DNA of 64,000 bases from an uncultured Phascolarctobacterium sp. Lineage in GTDB: Bacteria; Bacillota; Negativicutes; Acidaminococcales; Acidaminococcaceae. The stretch is taken from NCBI GenBank assembly GCA_947630795.1, contig CANRJC010000003.1, forward strand, positions 1-64,000. Reading direction: 5' to 3'. The translations under genes were made by a program, and so were the position numbers. Every line of letters begins with the position of its first letter. Positions within the stretch are counted from its first letter, which is position 1. Positions 14,836 through 23,973 of the stretch are shown here, piece by piece. Under the pieces are notes generated by a model. The model worked only from the letters and a program-made list of their open reading frames with translations, did no database searches and was not told where the DNA came from.

Positions 14836-16056
14836 CTACCAAGTAAGGTAAGAGACGACGGTGAAGACGGTGAGGACGATGACTTCGATAACGAAAACAG
14901 ACTTCAAGGTGGCGAAGAAGTCGGCCTTGAAATAATCCAAGGTGACGATGAGGCACATATGGGTGGGGGTGAGCATCTGCCCCGCCACGCCGAAGGCCAT
15001 GGCCACGCCCACCAAGTTCAGATCGCCGGTCGAGAGCGCCGCCACCACCGGCATGACGATGGCCACGTGGCCTTGGCTCATGCCTGTGAGGACGCCGATG
15101 ATGAAGGAGATGACGGCGACGAGGACGGGGATGGGCAGCGTGCTGTCTTTAAAGGCGGCCACCACCTGACTGAGGACGTGCGTGTCGGTGAGGAGCTGGA
15201 TGAAGTAGAGGATGCAGAGGACATTGCAGAACATCTTCCAGTCCAGCGCATCTATCACCATGTTTTTGGCTTGACAGCGGCGGCCGCTGAAGTTGAGGAC
15301 GAAGAAGAGGGCCAAGGCCACCAGGCCCATGCCCAAAGAGGCGTTGAGACCGAAAAAGACCACCAAGATGAAAGTGACTACCACCGGGGAAAGGGAGAGG
15401 AGCAGATCTGCCAGTTCTTTGTTTTTATTTTGCGGGGCGGCCAAAATGAGAGCCTTGCTGCGGCTCATGTCCAAGTCTCTGATCAGCACCAGCCAGCCGG
15501 CGGCGAGGGCCACGGGGGTGAGCCAGCAGATGTGGCTGATGAAATCTTTATAGGGGACGCCTACGATGCTGCAGGCGATGATCATCCCCGGGATGATGGG
15601 GTTGGAGAATTCGAAGATGTGGCGGAACCAAAAATTGATGGCCGCTTTGCGATGATCGGTCATCCTTTCGCCTTTGCTGGCTTCGTCTACGATGGGAGCT
15701 GAAAAACGGGCGCCTCCCAAACTGGGCAGCAGGCCCAAAAAGGCGGGCATCACCACCAAAGTGACTTTGGGACTGGAGAAGAGGCGCTGCAGGGCATGGA
15801 CCATCCCCTCCATGGTGCCTGAGGTGCGCAACTCGATCTCCAAACACATGACGAAATAGAGGGCCAGGATGATATCGTAAGTGCGGCTCAAAGAAAGGGT
15901 GTTGACCGCAGCCTGTAAAAGAACGAGCGGCGAGCTGCTCTTAACCAGCCAGATCAAAAGACCGCCCAGCAGCATGCTGGGGCCGATGGGGCAGTGGCGG
16001 CGCAGCAGAAAGACGATGAGGCCCATGGCCAGCGCCAAAAGCAGAAAGATGTTCAT
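14836..16056 (-). CDS. DUF401-family integral membrane protein
   Basis: A 406-residue protein with about ten to twelve hydrophobic segments. Conserved features of the DUF401 family are the segment FLGLLPSLGGARFSAPIVDEA (about residues 106-126), the FRHIFEFSNPIIPGMI stretch and the C-terminal TGMSQGHVAIVMPV and MLTPTHMC. The family resembles ion or carboxylate permeases, but its substrate is not established. It is monocistronic between the MerR gene and the iron importer. Confidence 0.75.
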   Translation of the reverse strand: MNIFLLLALAMGLIVFLLRRHCPIGPSMLLGGLLIWLVKSSSPLVLLQAAVNTLSLSRTYDIILALYFVMCLEIELRTSGTMEGMVHALQRLFSSPKVTLVVMPAFLGLLPSLGGARFSAPIVDEASKGERMTDHRKAAINFWFRHIFEFSNPIIPGMIIACSIVGVPYKDFISHICWLTPVALAAGWLVLIRDLDMSRSKALILAAPQNKNKELADLLLSLSPVVVTFILVVFFGLNASLGMGLVALALFFVLNFSGRRCQAKNMVIDALDWKMFCNVLCILYFIQLLTDTHVLSQVVAAFKDSTLPIPVLVAVISFIIGVLTGMSQGHVAIVMPVVAALSTGDLNLVGVAMAFGVAGQMLTPTHMCLIVTLDYFKADFFATLKSVFVIEVIVLTVFTVVSYLTW

Positions 16057-16268
16057 GTGAGAAAAGAGACCTTTCTTAACGGTTATAAATCATTTTATGC
16101 TTTTTCTCCAACGAACGCAAGGGGCGAAGGCCGTCTTTGCGGAAAGTTCTCTTTTTTGTCACAGGCCGGCGCAAAAGATCTCGAGAAAAAATTTTTCTCA
16201 CCGCCAAAGGGCGAGGTCAACAGCTTCCTACGCTCGGCAAAAAATTTCGCTCTTTGAAGACAAAAGAA

Positions 16269-16296
16269 AAAGGCGCCGGCGATAGCCGGCGCCTTT
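16269..16296 (-). terminator. Intrinsic terminator after the iron ABC operon
   Basis: A perfect 12-bp inverted repeat, AAAGGCGCCGGC/GCCGGCGCCTTT with a 4-nt loop, followed on the minus strand by TTCTTTT. Confidence 0.85.
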
Positions 16297-16311
16297 GCGG
16301 TGAACAGCCGT

Positions 16312-17361
16312 TCAATTGCGTTTGAAGAACATGACCTGATCGAAGTCCAGATAAACGGTGCTGCCGTCGGGGAAGGCTTCGATGTCGGAACCTTTTTTGA
16401 TGACACGGACGATGTGGCCGTTGACATCGACTCTGAAATCCACGGAGTCGCCCAAGTAGAAACGATGGGTGACCACGCCGCAGAACTCGCCGCCGTCGGC
16501 GGACATGGTGATGCTCTCGGGGCGCACGGCCACGGTAACTTCTCCTTCCAAGCCGTTCTTGTTGGCCCAAGAATGAGAGTCGTTGCCCACGAGGAAGATG
16601 CGGTCGCCCTTCACTTCTCCGTCTAGGAAGTTGATGAGGCCGATGAAGTCGGCCACCATCTTGTTGGCGGGGGAGGTGTAGATCTCATGAGGCGCGCCGA
16701 TCTGCTGCACCACGCCCATGCTCATCACCACTACCCGGTCGGACATGGCCATGGCTTCGCTCTGATCGTGAGTAACATAGACCACGGTGATGCCGGTCTT
16801 CTTCTGGATCTCCAAGATCTCGAAGCGCATGCTCTCTCTCAGTTTGGCGTCCAAGTTGCTCAAAGGTTCGTCCAAGAGCAGCAGCCCCGGCTCGGCCACC
16901 AGTGCCCGGGCCAGAGAGACGCGCTGCTGTTGGCCGCCGGAGAGCTGATTGGGATAACGCTTGCCGTATTCTCCCAAATGGACCAAGTCCAGCATGGCCT
17001 GCACTCTTCTTTCCCGCTCTTCTTTGGGAACTTTTTTTATTTTCAGAGGATAGCCCACGTTTTCGGCCACAGTCATGTGGGGCCATACAGCGTAAGATTG
17101 GAACACCATGCCGATGTCTCTGTCTTCCGGGGGCACGAAGGTGCCGGTCTCGGAAGAAGAGACTACGTGCTCGCCGATGCTGATGGTTCCTTCGGTGGCC
17201 CGTTCGAAGCCGGCGATCATCCTCAAAGTGGTGGTCTTGCCGCAGCCGGAAGGCCCCAAGATGGAGACGAACTCGCCGTCTTTCACTACCAGATTGAAAT
17301 CGTCTACGGCGGTCACGGCGCCGAAACGTTTGAATACATGCTCGATCCTTACCTCAGCCAT
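16312..17361 (-). CDS. fbpC: Iron(III)-type ABC transporter ATP-binding protein
   Basis: A 349-residue ATPase of the FbpC/PotA class. It has Walker A GPSGCGKTTT near residue 36, Q-loop VFQSYAVWPHM, signature LSGGQQQR, Walker B LLLLDEPLSNLD and switch VTHDQSEAM. The C-terminal TOBE region holds VRPESITM. Together with the downstream-strand permease and lipoprotein it forms a ferric-ion type importer. Polyamine or phosphonate uptake is the main alternative for this ATPase class. Confidence 0.85.
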   Translation of the reverse strand: MAEVRIEHVFKRFGAVTAVDDFNLVVKDGEFVSILGPSGCGKTTTLRMIAGFERATEGTISIGEHVVSSSETGTFVPPEDRDIGMVFQSYAVWPHMTVAENVGYPLKIKKVPKEERERRVQAMLDLVHLGEYGKRYPNQLSGGQQQRVSLARALVAEPGLLLLDEPLSNLDAKLRESMRFEILEIQKKTGITVVYVTHDQSEAMAMSDRVVVMSMGVVQQIGAPHEIYTSPANKMVADFIGLINFLDGEVKGDRIFLVGNDSHSWANKNGLEGEVTVAVRPESITMSADGGEFCGVVTHRFYLGDSVDFRVDVNGHIVRVIKKGSDIEAFPDGSTVYLDFDQVMFFKRN

Positions 17362-17382
17362 TTATTTCACTCCTTGTCCGTA

Positions 17383-19053
17383 TCAAATACCTACGTTGCC
17401 CTTGGATACTTTGTTCAAGATCAGGTTGCCGATGAGGACGATGGCCAAGATGATGACAGAGAGCACCGAAGCGTTCTGAGTGTCGGCATAGGTCTGCAGC
17501 TCGTAAAGGAGCACGCCTATGGTCTTGCTATCGCTGCCGTACAGCAACAGGGACATGGTCAATTCATAGAAGGACGGCATGAAGATGAGGAACCAGCCGG
17601 CCACTACGCTGGGGGCGATGAGGGGGATGATGATGTCCTTGCACACCCGCAGCCAGTTGGCGCCCGCATTCTGCGCCGCTTCTTCCAAAGAGATGTGCAC
17701 CTGACTCAAGGCGGCGGCGATGGTGCGCACCGACATGGTGAGGTACTTGACCAAGTAGCTGACTATGATGATCCACATAGTGGAGTAAAGGTTGAGGCCG
17801 AAGTTTCCGCTGAAGGTGATGATGAGAGCCAGGGCGATAACGATGGAGGGGGTGGAGCCGCCGATGACCGTCAAAAGATCGGGGAGGCTGCGGCCTTTGA
17901 TGTTGGTCTTCACCGCCAGATAGGCTACGAAGAGGGCCAAGGCCGTGCCGATGGTGGCGGCCACTACGCCGTAGACCACGGAGTTCCAGACGCTCTCCAT
18001 ATATTGAGCGCTGGTGACAACCGGTATCCAGGGCTCGAAGCTGAAATTATCGAAGCCGATGTCTTTGGACATAGACTTGATGAAGCTGGTCATCACGATG
18101 GAACCCAGGGGGATCACCACGGCGATGGCGCCGTAAAGGCTGACGCCCAAAACAGCGGGTATCTTCCACTTGCCCAGCTCTACGATATTGGGCCGGGTAG
18201 ATTTGCCGGAGATGGTGGTGTAATCTTTGCGGCCCATCATCCAAGTCATGCCGAAGAGCAGGGCGTTGGCGATGAACATCAGTGAGGCGGCCAGCGCGGT
18301 CGAGTCTCTCACGCCGGCATCGTCACCCATATAGATATAGGTAACGATACGGGTGGTCATAACTTCTACGTTGCCGGGCATGCCCACGATGGAGGGGATG
18401 CCGAAGCAGGAGCCGGCTGCGATGAACACCAAAAGACCGCCGGCCAAAATAGAGGGAGCCATCAAAGGCAGGGTCACGTCTAGCACGGTCCTCAGGGGTG
18501 AAGCGCCGGCCACCCGGGCCGCTTCTTCCAAGGTGGGGTCCATCTTCTCCATGGCGCGGGAGATGGTGATGAAGGCAAAGGGCGAATAGAAGAGGGTGAG
18601 CACCCAAGCCAGGCCCCAAAAAGTGTAGATGTCGAAGGGCGCGGTCTCCAAGCCGAAGAGCCAGCGAAGGATGCTGTTGATGTAACCGACGCTGGGGTTC
18701 AAGAGTTGTACCCAGGCGATAGCTCCCACGTAGGGAGGGATCATGTAACTGGAGACCAAAAGGGTGCGGAAGCCTTTTTTGCCGGGCAGATCCGTGCGGC
18801 CCACCAGCCAAGCCAGCGGGAAGGTGATGATGACGCTGACGATCATCACTACCAGAGAAAGCTGCACCGTATTGGTGAGGGCCTTCCAGTTGACGTCCTG
18901 ACTGTAGACGTTGGCATAATTTTGAAAATTGATGTGTCCGTCCAACATGATGCTGTCGTAGAGCAAGATGATCATGGGGAAGACCACGAAATAGAGCAAC
19001 AACAGCACGGAAACGGAGATGACGATGGTTTTGCTATTTATCCTGCTGCGCAT
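17383..19053 (-). CDS. fbpB: Iron(III)-type ABC transporter permease (fused double domain)
   Basis: About 556 residues with two successive binding-protein-dependent permease domains, each with about six helices. The EAA loops are present as LEEAARVAGASPLRTVLDVTLPL and LEEAAQNAGANWLRVCKDIIIPL. This duplicated layout is usual for FbpB. The frame also opens at a TTG at 19089, but the ATG at 19053 follows an AAAGGGG SD (14 nt away) and starts close to the first helix. It is followed by fbpC after 21 nt. Confidence 0.85.
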   Translation of the reverse strand: MRSRINSKTIVISVSVLLLLYFVVFPMIILLYDSIMLDGHINFQNYANVYSQDVNWKALTNTVQLSLVVMIVSVIITFPLAWLVGRTDLPGKKGFRTLLVSSYMIPPYVGAIAWVQLLNPSVGYINSILRWLFGLETAPFDIYTFWGLAWVLTLFYSPFAFITISRAMEKMDPTLEEAARVAGASPLRTVLDVTLPLMAPSILAGGLLVFIAAGSCFGIPSIVGMPGNVEVMTTRIVTYIYMGDDAGVRDSTALAASLMFIANALLFGMTWMMGRKDYTTISGKSTRPNIVELGKWKIPAVLGVSLYGAIAVVIPLGSIVMTSFIKSMSKDIGFDNFSFEPWIPVVTSAQYMESVWNSVVYGVVAATIGTALALFVAYLAVKTNIKGRSLPDLLTVIGGSTPSIVIALALIITFSGNFGLNLYSTMWIIIVSYLVKYLTMSVRTIAAALSQVHISLEEAAQNAGANWLRVCKDIIIPLIAPSVVAGWFLIFMPSFYELTMSLLLYGSDSKTIGVLLYELQTYADTQNASVLSVIILAIVLIGNLILNKVSKGNVGI

Positions 19054-19141
19054 AAGAAAGTAACGAGCCCCTTTCTTATCAAGTTTCAAAAGAGCCTACG
19101 GGGCCGGCGGGGGCCCCGCGGCCTTTTATGCGGGAAAGAGC

Positions 19142-20173
19142 TTATTTATCCATTACCCTCTTGCGGAACTCTTCCTTGATCTGGGCATTGTTGTCGGCCA
19201 GCATCTGCCAATTTACTTTCAACTTGTTGTCGTTGATCTGCTTGGTGGGGATGGCGCCGATAGGCTCCTTCACGTCGCCTCTTACAGAATGCATCCAGCC
19301 TTTGACCACGGCCTCCTGGCCTTCCTTGCTCAGCCACCAATCGACGATGGCTTTGGCGCCTTCGGGGTTCTTGGTGGTGTTGAGGATGGCGATGGGGCTG
19401 GGCACCATCAAAGTGCCGTCTTTGGGATAGATCACCTTCAAGGGCTCTTTCTTGGTGGCGGCCAGCTTCAAAATATTTTCTTCCAAGATCATGGCGGCGG
19501 CATATTCGCCGGTGAGCAGTTTGTTTTGGATGGCAGAGTTGCCTTCTTCTACTCTGAGGCCGTTATCCCGCAGTTTTTCGAAATACTCCCAGCCGTATTT
19601 GTCGGCCAAAACGCCGGCGGCCACATAGGCGGTGCCGCTCAAAAGGGGGCTGGGCATGGCGATCTTGCCCTTCCACTTGGGGTCGGTAAGATCCAGCCAA
19701 GTCTGCGGAGCTTCTTCCGCTTTCAACTTGTCGGAGTTATAGGCGATGATCATGTTGGAAACGCGCACGCCGTACCAAGCGCCGTCTGCGGCCTTATCGG
19801 TGATGACGGCGGCATCCTCTTTGGATTTATAAGGCAGCAACAATTTCTGCTCGTTCAGTTTCAGGTAGTAGGAAGGATCGGCCACCATCAGCACGTCGGC
19901 GCCGATCTTTTTGGCTTTGATCTCGCCGGTGATCTTGGTGACGACTTTCTCGGTGCCGCCCTGGAACCAGTTGACCTTCATATCGGGGAAGGCTTTGGCT
20001 ACATTAGGCTTGCACATGCTGTCGATGATATCGGGGTAAATGGAGGTATAGATCATCAATTCTCCTTTTACACCGGCGCTTTTCTTGGCGTTGTCGCCGC
20101 CGCCGCAGCCGGCGAGGGCTACGGAAAGAGCCAAAAGGGCCGCAGAGCCCAGCATCCATTTGGACAGTTTCAT
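19142..20173 (-). CDS. fbpA: Iron(III)-type ABC transporter substrate-binding lipoprotein
   Basis: A 343-residue family 1 extracellular solute-binding protein. The lipoprotein signal MKLSKWMLGSAALLALSVALA is followed by the lipobox Cys (AGC, residue 23). The mature chain shows LMIYTSIYPDI, VNWFQGGTEKVVTKI and DVLMVADPSYYLKL, as in AfuA/FbpA-type proteins. AAAGGAG lies 8 nt before the ATG. It is the first gene of the three-gene importer. Ferric ion is likely, but 2-aminoethylphosphonate-binding proteins look similar. Confidence 0.82.
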   Translation of the reverse strand: MKLSKWMLGSAALLALSVALAGCGGGDNAKKSAGVKGELMIYTSIYPDIIDSMCKPNVAKAFPDMKVNWFQGGTEKVVTKITGEIKAKKIGADVLMVADPSYYLKLNEQKLLLPYKSKEDAAVITDKAADGAWYGVRVSNMIIAYNSDKLKAEEAPQTWLDLTDPKWKGKIAMPSPLLSGTAYVAAGVLADKYGWEYFEKLRDNGLRVEEGNSAIQNKLLTGEYAAAMILEENILKLAATKKEPLKVIYPKDGTLMVPSPIAILNTTKNPEGAKAIVDWWLSKEGQEAVVKGWMHSVRGDVKEPIGAIPTKQINDNKLKVNWQMLADNNAQIKEEFRKRVMDK

Positions 20174-20276
20174 ATCACAACACTCCTTTCGAATCGATCA
20201 CGCATCGATTGCGTTGATTGCATTTTGAAGAGACAGAAACGGAGAGAGCAAAAGCAACGTAGCCTCTCCCTTTTAT

Positions 20277-20305
20277 AGTTTACACAATTTCGCCACATTT
20301 AGCAA
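20277..20305 (-). promoter_or_regulatory. Possible promoter of the iron importer operon
   Basis: Minus-strand TTGCTA (20300-20305), 17-bp spacer, TAAACT (20277-20282), about 100 nt before the fbpA ATG. Confidence 0.45.
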
Positions 20306-20534
20306 TAATTTTGTAGCAGATTTCCCTGCAGTCGCAGAAATTTTACCTTGCGGCCGAGGCGCCGCCCCTTTTGACGCAAAAATTTTCTGCGCCAGAGAGC
20401 TGTTCGCTCCTCGGGCCGCGGCAAAAAAGGCGCCGATCGAAACAGATAGAGCCAGCCGAAAGAGCGGCGCAAAAAAATATCAAGCAAAAACAGGCGGCGG
20501 CCGCTCAAAGCGCCTCGTGCAAGAAGCCGCAAGG

Positions 20535-20644
20535 CCAAGTCAAAACAGTAAGGAGCCATTCGGAAAGAGTTTCGCAAAAAATCGTGACCCCAAGTCAAAA
20601 AAGGAAGGGGTCATTCGAAAAGATATTTTCAAAAAGATCGCCGG
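20535..20644. repeat. Two-copy 55-bp tandem duplication
   Basis: Copies at 20535-20589 and 20590-20644 both begin CCAAGTCAAAA and share AAGGNGNCATTCGNAAAGA at the same offset. The copies have diverged at roughly a third of positions. Confidence 0.6.
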
Positions 20645-20679
20645 CCGAAAGAGAGCGAGCCGTTAAAAAATAGCTCGAC

Positions 20680-20708
20680 AAAAAAAGATCGGCCCCTAAG
20701 GACCGATC
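20680..20708 (-). terminator. Intrinsic terminator after the hydroxyacid dehydrogenase gene
   Basis: Minus-strand stem GATCGGTCC/GGGCCGATC with loop TTAG (one G-T pair), followed by TTTTTTT. Confidence 0.8.
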
Positions 20709-20734
20709 ATGGAAGAAAATTTTCGGCTGCTTTT

Positions 20735-21688
20735 TTATTTTACCAAGTTGACGGGCCGACCCTTTAAATAAGCGTCGATATTTTTGAAAACGATGCGGGC
20801 CCGCTCTTTCAGCGCTTCTTGGGAAGCGAAGGCCACGTGGGGGGTGAGGACGGTGTTTTTAGCCGAGCAGAGAGGGTGGTCTAAAGCCAGAGGCGGTTCT
20901 TTTTCGAAAACGTCGATGCCGGCTCCGCTCAAGCGGCCGGCGTTGAGAGCGGCGGCCAGCGCAGCATTGTCCACCACGCCGCCCCGAGCGGTGTTGATGA
21001 GCACTGCCGTAGGTTTCATCAAAGCCAAACGCCGGGCATCGATGAGGCCGGCAGTGGCGGCGGTCAGGGGCACGTGCAGGCTGAGGAAGTCGGCTTTTCG
21101 CAGCACTTCTTCCAAAGAAACGAAGTCTACGCCGGCTGCTTCCAGCTCGGGCTTGACGGTGCGGCTGTAGGCCAGCACTTTGCAGCCGAAGGCCAAGGCC
21201 AGCGAGGCCACTTTGCTGCCGATGGCGCCGGTACCGATGATGCCGAAAGTTTTGCCGCAGAGTTCAAAGCCGATCAAACCGTCTTTGCTGCCGCCGCTGC
21301 GGGCGCGGCCGTCTAAAGGCACGATGTTGCGGCAGACGGCGATGGCCAAGCCGAAGGTCAGCTCCGCCACCGCATTGGTGGAATAGCCCGCCGCATTGCA
21401 CACGGTGAGGCCTCTTTCCCGGGCGGCCTCTAAGCCTACGTGATCGGTGCCGGTGAAGGCGATGTCCAGCATCTTCAGCCCGGGGCAGCGGCGGATGAGC
21501 CCGGCGCTCAAAGGCTGATTGGCCAGCATAAGGATGTTCGCATCCTTGATGCGCTCTGAAAGTTTTTCTTCATCGGTCTCTTTGCTCTCGTGATAGGTGA
21601 AACTGTGACCGGCGGCCACTAAAGGCGCAGCCAGCTCATCGATATAAGAGCGGGGCACTCCCAAAGGTTCCATGCAGACGATGTTCAC
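20735..21688 (-). CDS. D-isomer-specific 2-hydroxyacid dehydrogenase
   Basis: A 317-residue NAD-dependent reductase. The nucleotide-binding loop is GIIGTGAIGSKVASLAL, followed by the family motifs LINTARGGVVDNAAL (catalytic Arg region), GAGIDVFEKEP (Glu) and TPHVAFAS (His). Substrate could be glycerate, hydroxypyruvate, phosphoglycerate or lactate; the family does not tell. The GTG at 21688 is chosen because AAGGAGG sits 8 nt upstream and the protein then begins at the usual place (NIVCMEPLG). It is divergent from purC. Confidence 0.82.
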   Translation of the reverse strand: MNIVCMEPLGVPRSYIDELAAPLVAAGHSFTYHESKETDEEKLSERIKDANILMLANQPLSAGLIRRCPGLKMLDIAFTGTDHVGLEAARERGLTVCNAAGYSTNAVAELTFGLAIAVCRNIVPLDGRARSGGSKDGLIGFELCGKTFGIIGTGAIGSKVASLALAFGCKVLAYSRTVKPELEAAGVDFVSLEEVLRKADFLSLHVPLTAATAGLIDARRLALMKPTAVLINTARGGVVDNAALAAALNAGRLSGAGIDVFEKEPPLALDHPLCSAKNTVLTPHVAFASQEALKERARIVFKNIDAYLKGRPVNLVK

Positions 21689-21732
21689 GGTGACAGCCTC
21701 CTTGTTTTGCAAAATGAAAAATTTTCTGTAGT

Positions 21733-21762
21733 TATGATAGCATAGGCGGCGGGGAAAGTAAA
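21733..21762 (-). promoter_or_regulatory. Promoter of the hydroxyacid dehydrogenase gene
   Basis: Minus-strand TTTACT, 17-bp spacer and TATCAT, about 45 nt before the GTG start. Back to back with the purC promoter. Confidence 0.45.
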
Positions 21763-21795
21763 GGCGGGCGGGGCCGGGCGGCGGGCCAAAAAACA

Positions 21796-21824
21796 TTGAC
21801 AAGGAGAGGCAAAAAAAGTAAACT
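21796..21824 (+). promoter_or_regulatory. Promoter of purC
   Basis: TTGACA (21796-21801), 17-bp spacer, TAAACT (21819-21824). The short leader holds a small hairpin GTAGGC/GCCTAC (21831-21852) and no recognisable purine riboswitch. Confidence 0.65.
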
Positions 21825-21898
21825 ATGAGAGTAGGCGAAAAGGCTTGCCTACGAACGATGAAAGCGAAAGCAGCTCAGAGCAGGAAAGAGGTAGCGCA

Positions 21899-22603
21899 AT
21901 GGCAGAACTGTTATACGAAGGCAAGGCCAAAAAGGTCTTCGCCACCGCCGATCCCGACAAGGTCATCATGTATTATAAGGATGATGCCACCGCCTTCAAC
22001 GGTTTGAAGAAGGGCACCATCATGGACAAGGGCGTGATGAACAACACCATCACCAGTTTCTTCTTCGATCTTTTGGCCAAGGCCGGCATCCCTCATCATC
22101 AGCTGGAAAAACTGTCGGAGCGGGAAGCCCTCTGCGTCAAAGTGAAGATCATCCCCTTAGAAGTCATCACCCGCAATATCGCCGCAGGCAGTTTGGCTAA
22201 GAAGATGGGCGTGGCCGAAGGCCTCGTTTTGCAAAAACCCATCATCGAGCTGTGCTATAAAAACGACGAATTGGGCGATCCCATGATCAACGACGATTAT
22301 CCCGCCGCCTTCGGCTTCGCCACGGATGAGCAAGTTCAGCAGTGCAAGGCTCTGGCGTTGAAGATCGATCGGATCTTGACAGACTTTTTGGCAGAAAGAA
22401 AGATCCGTTTGGTGGATTTCAAATTGGAATTCGGCGTCGATAAGGAAGGCAGAGTGCTTTTGGCCGACGAGATCACCCCGGACACCTGCCGCTTCTGGGA
22501 CTGGGACACCAACGAGAAATTGGACAAAGACCGCTTCCGCCGCGACTTGGGCAACGTAGAAGAAGCTTATCAGGAGATCATTCGCCGCATCACCGGCAAA
22601 TAA
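21899..22603 (+). CDS. purC: Phosphoribosylaminoimidazole-succinocarboxamide synthase
   Basis: A 234-residue SAICAR synthetase of de novo purine synthesis. It has LYEGKAKKVF at residues 5-14, VKIIPLEVITRNIAAGSL, DDYPAAFGFA and LLADEITPDTCRFWD. Length is normal for the short bacterial form. The ATG at 21899 has GAAAGAGG upstream. It is monocistronic here, without the other pur genes. Confidence 0.95.
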   Translation: MAELLYEGKAKKVFATADPDKVIMYYKDDATAFNGLKKGTIMDKGVMNNTITSFFFDLLAKAGIPHHQLEKLSEREALCVKVKIIPLEVITRNIAAGSLAKKMGVAEGLVLQKPIIELCYKNDELGDPMINDDYPAAFGFATDEQVQQCKALALKIDRILTDFLAERKIRLVDFKLEFGVDKEGRVLLADEITPDTCRFWDWDTNEKLDKDRFRRDLGNVEEAYQEIIRRITGK

Positions 22604-22627
22604 AAAAATTCCGGCGCCATAGGAAAA

Positions 22628-22662
22628 GGCCGCTCTGTTATCGGAGCGGTCTCGATTTTTTT
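22628..22662. terminator. Bidirectional terminator between purC and selD
   Basis: Stem CCGCTC (22630-22635)/GAGCGG (22644-22649). T-runs follow on the + strand (ATTTTTTT) and, more weakly, on the minus strand (CCTTTTCC). It serves both convergent transcripts. Confidence 0.75.
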
Positions 22663-23716
22663 ATGAAAAGTTTTTCTGCTTTAGATAGATGTATTTTTCC
22701 CGGCGGTCGACGACGCGGCCGATGAGGGCAGCCTCGGCGGTCTCGGGATGAAGGTGAAGTTCTTTTAAGCAGGCCTCGGCTTCTTTTTCGGGGAGAGCAC
22801 AGCACAGGCCGCCGCCGGTCTGAGGGTCGTAGCAGATATCTTTGAGAGCCCTATCGATGTCCGCCGCTTCTACGTGAGAGGCGGCGAAGTCGCGGTTGCG
22901 GTAGGCACCGGCGGGGATGAAGCCCATCCGAGCAAAGTCCAAAGCTTCTGCTTGAAAGGGAATGGCTGCCGCATCCAACAACACAGAGCAGCCGCCTGCT
23001 CTGGCCAATTCCAAAGTGTGGCCCAAAAGACCGAAGCCGGTGATGTCGGTGCAGGCGTGAACGCCGTGATTTTGCAAAACGTCCCGGGCGGTCTTATTGA
23101 GCCGAGCCATGCGGCCGTAAACTTTTTTTAAAACGTCGGGCTCCACCAGCTCTCCTTGGGCGGCAACAGTGATGATGCCGCTGCCCAGAGCCTTGGTGAG
23201 GATGAGGGCATCTCCCGGCCGGGCACCGCCGTTGGTCCACAAATTTTCTTTTTTTACGCAGCCCCACACCGCTAAACCGTAAAGAGGCGTCTCGGCGAAA
23301 ACCGTGTGGCCTCCCGCCAAGAGAGCGCCTGCTGCTTGCACTCTCTCCGCTCCGCCGGCAACGATGGCCCGCACCGTTTCTTTGGAGAGGCTCTCGGGCA
23401 CGGCCAAAATGTTCAAAGCCAGCCGCGGTTCCCCGCCCATGGCGTAGATATCGCTCAAAGCATTGGCGGCGGCTATCTGACCGTATAGATAAGGATCGGC
23501 CACCGGAGGCGGAAAGAAATCGGTGGTGGCCACCAGCACTTCTTCGCCGCATAACTCATAGGCGGCGGCGTCGTCGCTATGGTCAAAACCCACCAAGAGG
23601 CGAGGGTCGCTTTGCTTTTTTAGGCCCGCCAAAATTTCTCTGAGAGCAGTTGCCCCCATTTTGGCGGCGCAGCCGGCGCAGGCGGAAAAAGAAGAAAGCT
23701 CGGTTTTTTTCATCAT
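22661..23716 (-). CDS. selD: Selenophosphate synthetase
   Basis: A 351-residue SelD, which makes selenophosphate from selenide and ATP for selenocysteine, selenouridine or Se-cofactor synthesis. The catalytic pair is seen as Cys16 and Lys19 in CAGCAAK, so this SelD uses Cys, not Sec. Further motifs are HSDDAAAYEL, ATTDFFPP, ANALSDIYAMGG, GGHTVFAETPLYGLAV, TDITGFGLLGHTLELA and YDPQTGGGLC. It is the last gene of yedE-yedF-DUF3343-selD, joined by start/stop overlaps. Confidence 0.95.
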   Translation of the reverse strand: MMKKTELSSFSACAGCAAKMGATALREILAGLKKQSDPRLLVGFDHSDDAAAYELCGEEVLVATTDFFPPPVADPYLYGQIAAANALSDIYAMGGEPRLALNILAVPESLSKETVRAIVAGGAERVQAAGALLAGGHTVFAETPLYGLAVWGCVKKENLWTNGGARPGDALILTKALGSGIITVAAQGELVEPDVLKKVYGRMARLNKTARDVLQNHGVHACTDITGFGLLGHTLELARAGGCSVLLDAAAIPFQAEALDFARMGFIPAGAYRNRDFAASHVEAADIDRALKDICYDPQTGGGLCCALPEKEAEACLKELHLHPETAEAALIGRVVDRREKYIYLKQKNFS

Positions 23717-23973
23717 CAGGTCTCCTCGTGCTCGTCGCGATCGTAGATAAGGTGATATTTTTCCCCTTCTATTTTATAGATCGATTCTACTCCCTCGGGG
23801 AGCGGACCGGGATAAAAGAACTTTTCTTCTCCTTCATAATAGGCGCAGGTGCCGCAGCCGGAAGAGAGAGAGCGGGGCACCGGAGCCAATCTCACCGGCC
23901 ACTTTTTTTGAGCGCAGGCTTTGGCGCAGGCGAGGGCGGCGAAGTGAGATTCGAAAGTGGCGAGATATTTCAT
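23716..23973 (-). CDS. DUF3343 protein, putative Se/S carrier
   Basis: An 85-residue protein starting MKYLATFESHFAALACAKAC. It has a conserved CGTC motif (SSGCGTCAYY) that could carry sulfur or selenium as a persulfide-type adduct. DUF3343 proteins commonly accompany SelD and YedF. The ATG at 23973 overlaps the yedF stop (ATGA). The frame also opens at a TTG 24 nt upstream, which is less likely. The stop overlaps the selD start. Confidence 0.78.
   Translation of the reverse strand: MKYLATFESHFAALACAKACAQKKWPVRLAPVPRSLSSGCGTCAYYEGEEKFFYPGPLPEGVESIYKIEGEKYHLIYDRDEHEET

Larger units (their letters stand above)
20174..20734. other. Non-coding gap upstream of fbpA with a tandem duplication
   Basis: The gap holds the fbpA promoter, a 55-bp direct duplication (20535-20644) and the terminator of the hydroxyacid dehydrogenase gene. 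Two open frames of about 100 codons on opposite strands are Arg/Lys/Ser-rich with no SD, so I treat them as non-coding. No Fur box was recognised. Confidence 0.5.

Noticed and set aside
20299-20673. Two opposing open frames of about 100 codons upstream of fbpA
   Set aside because: Composition is Arg/Lys/Ser-rich with no SD or motif, and they overlap each other and the 55-bp duplication.
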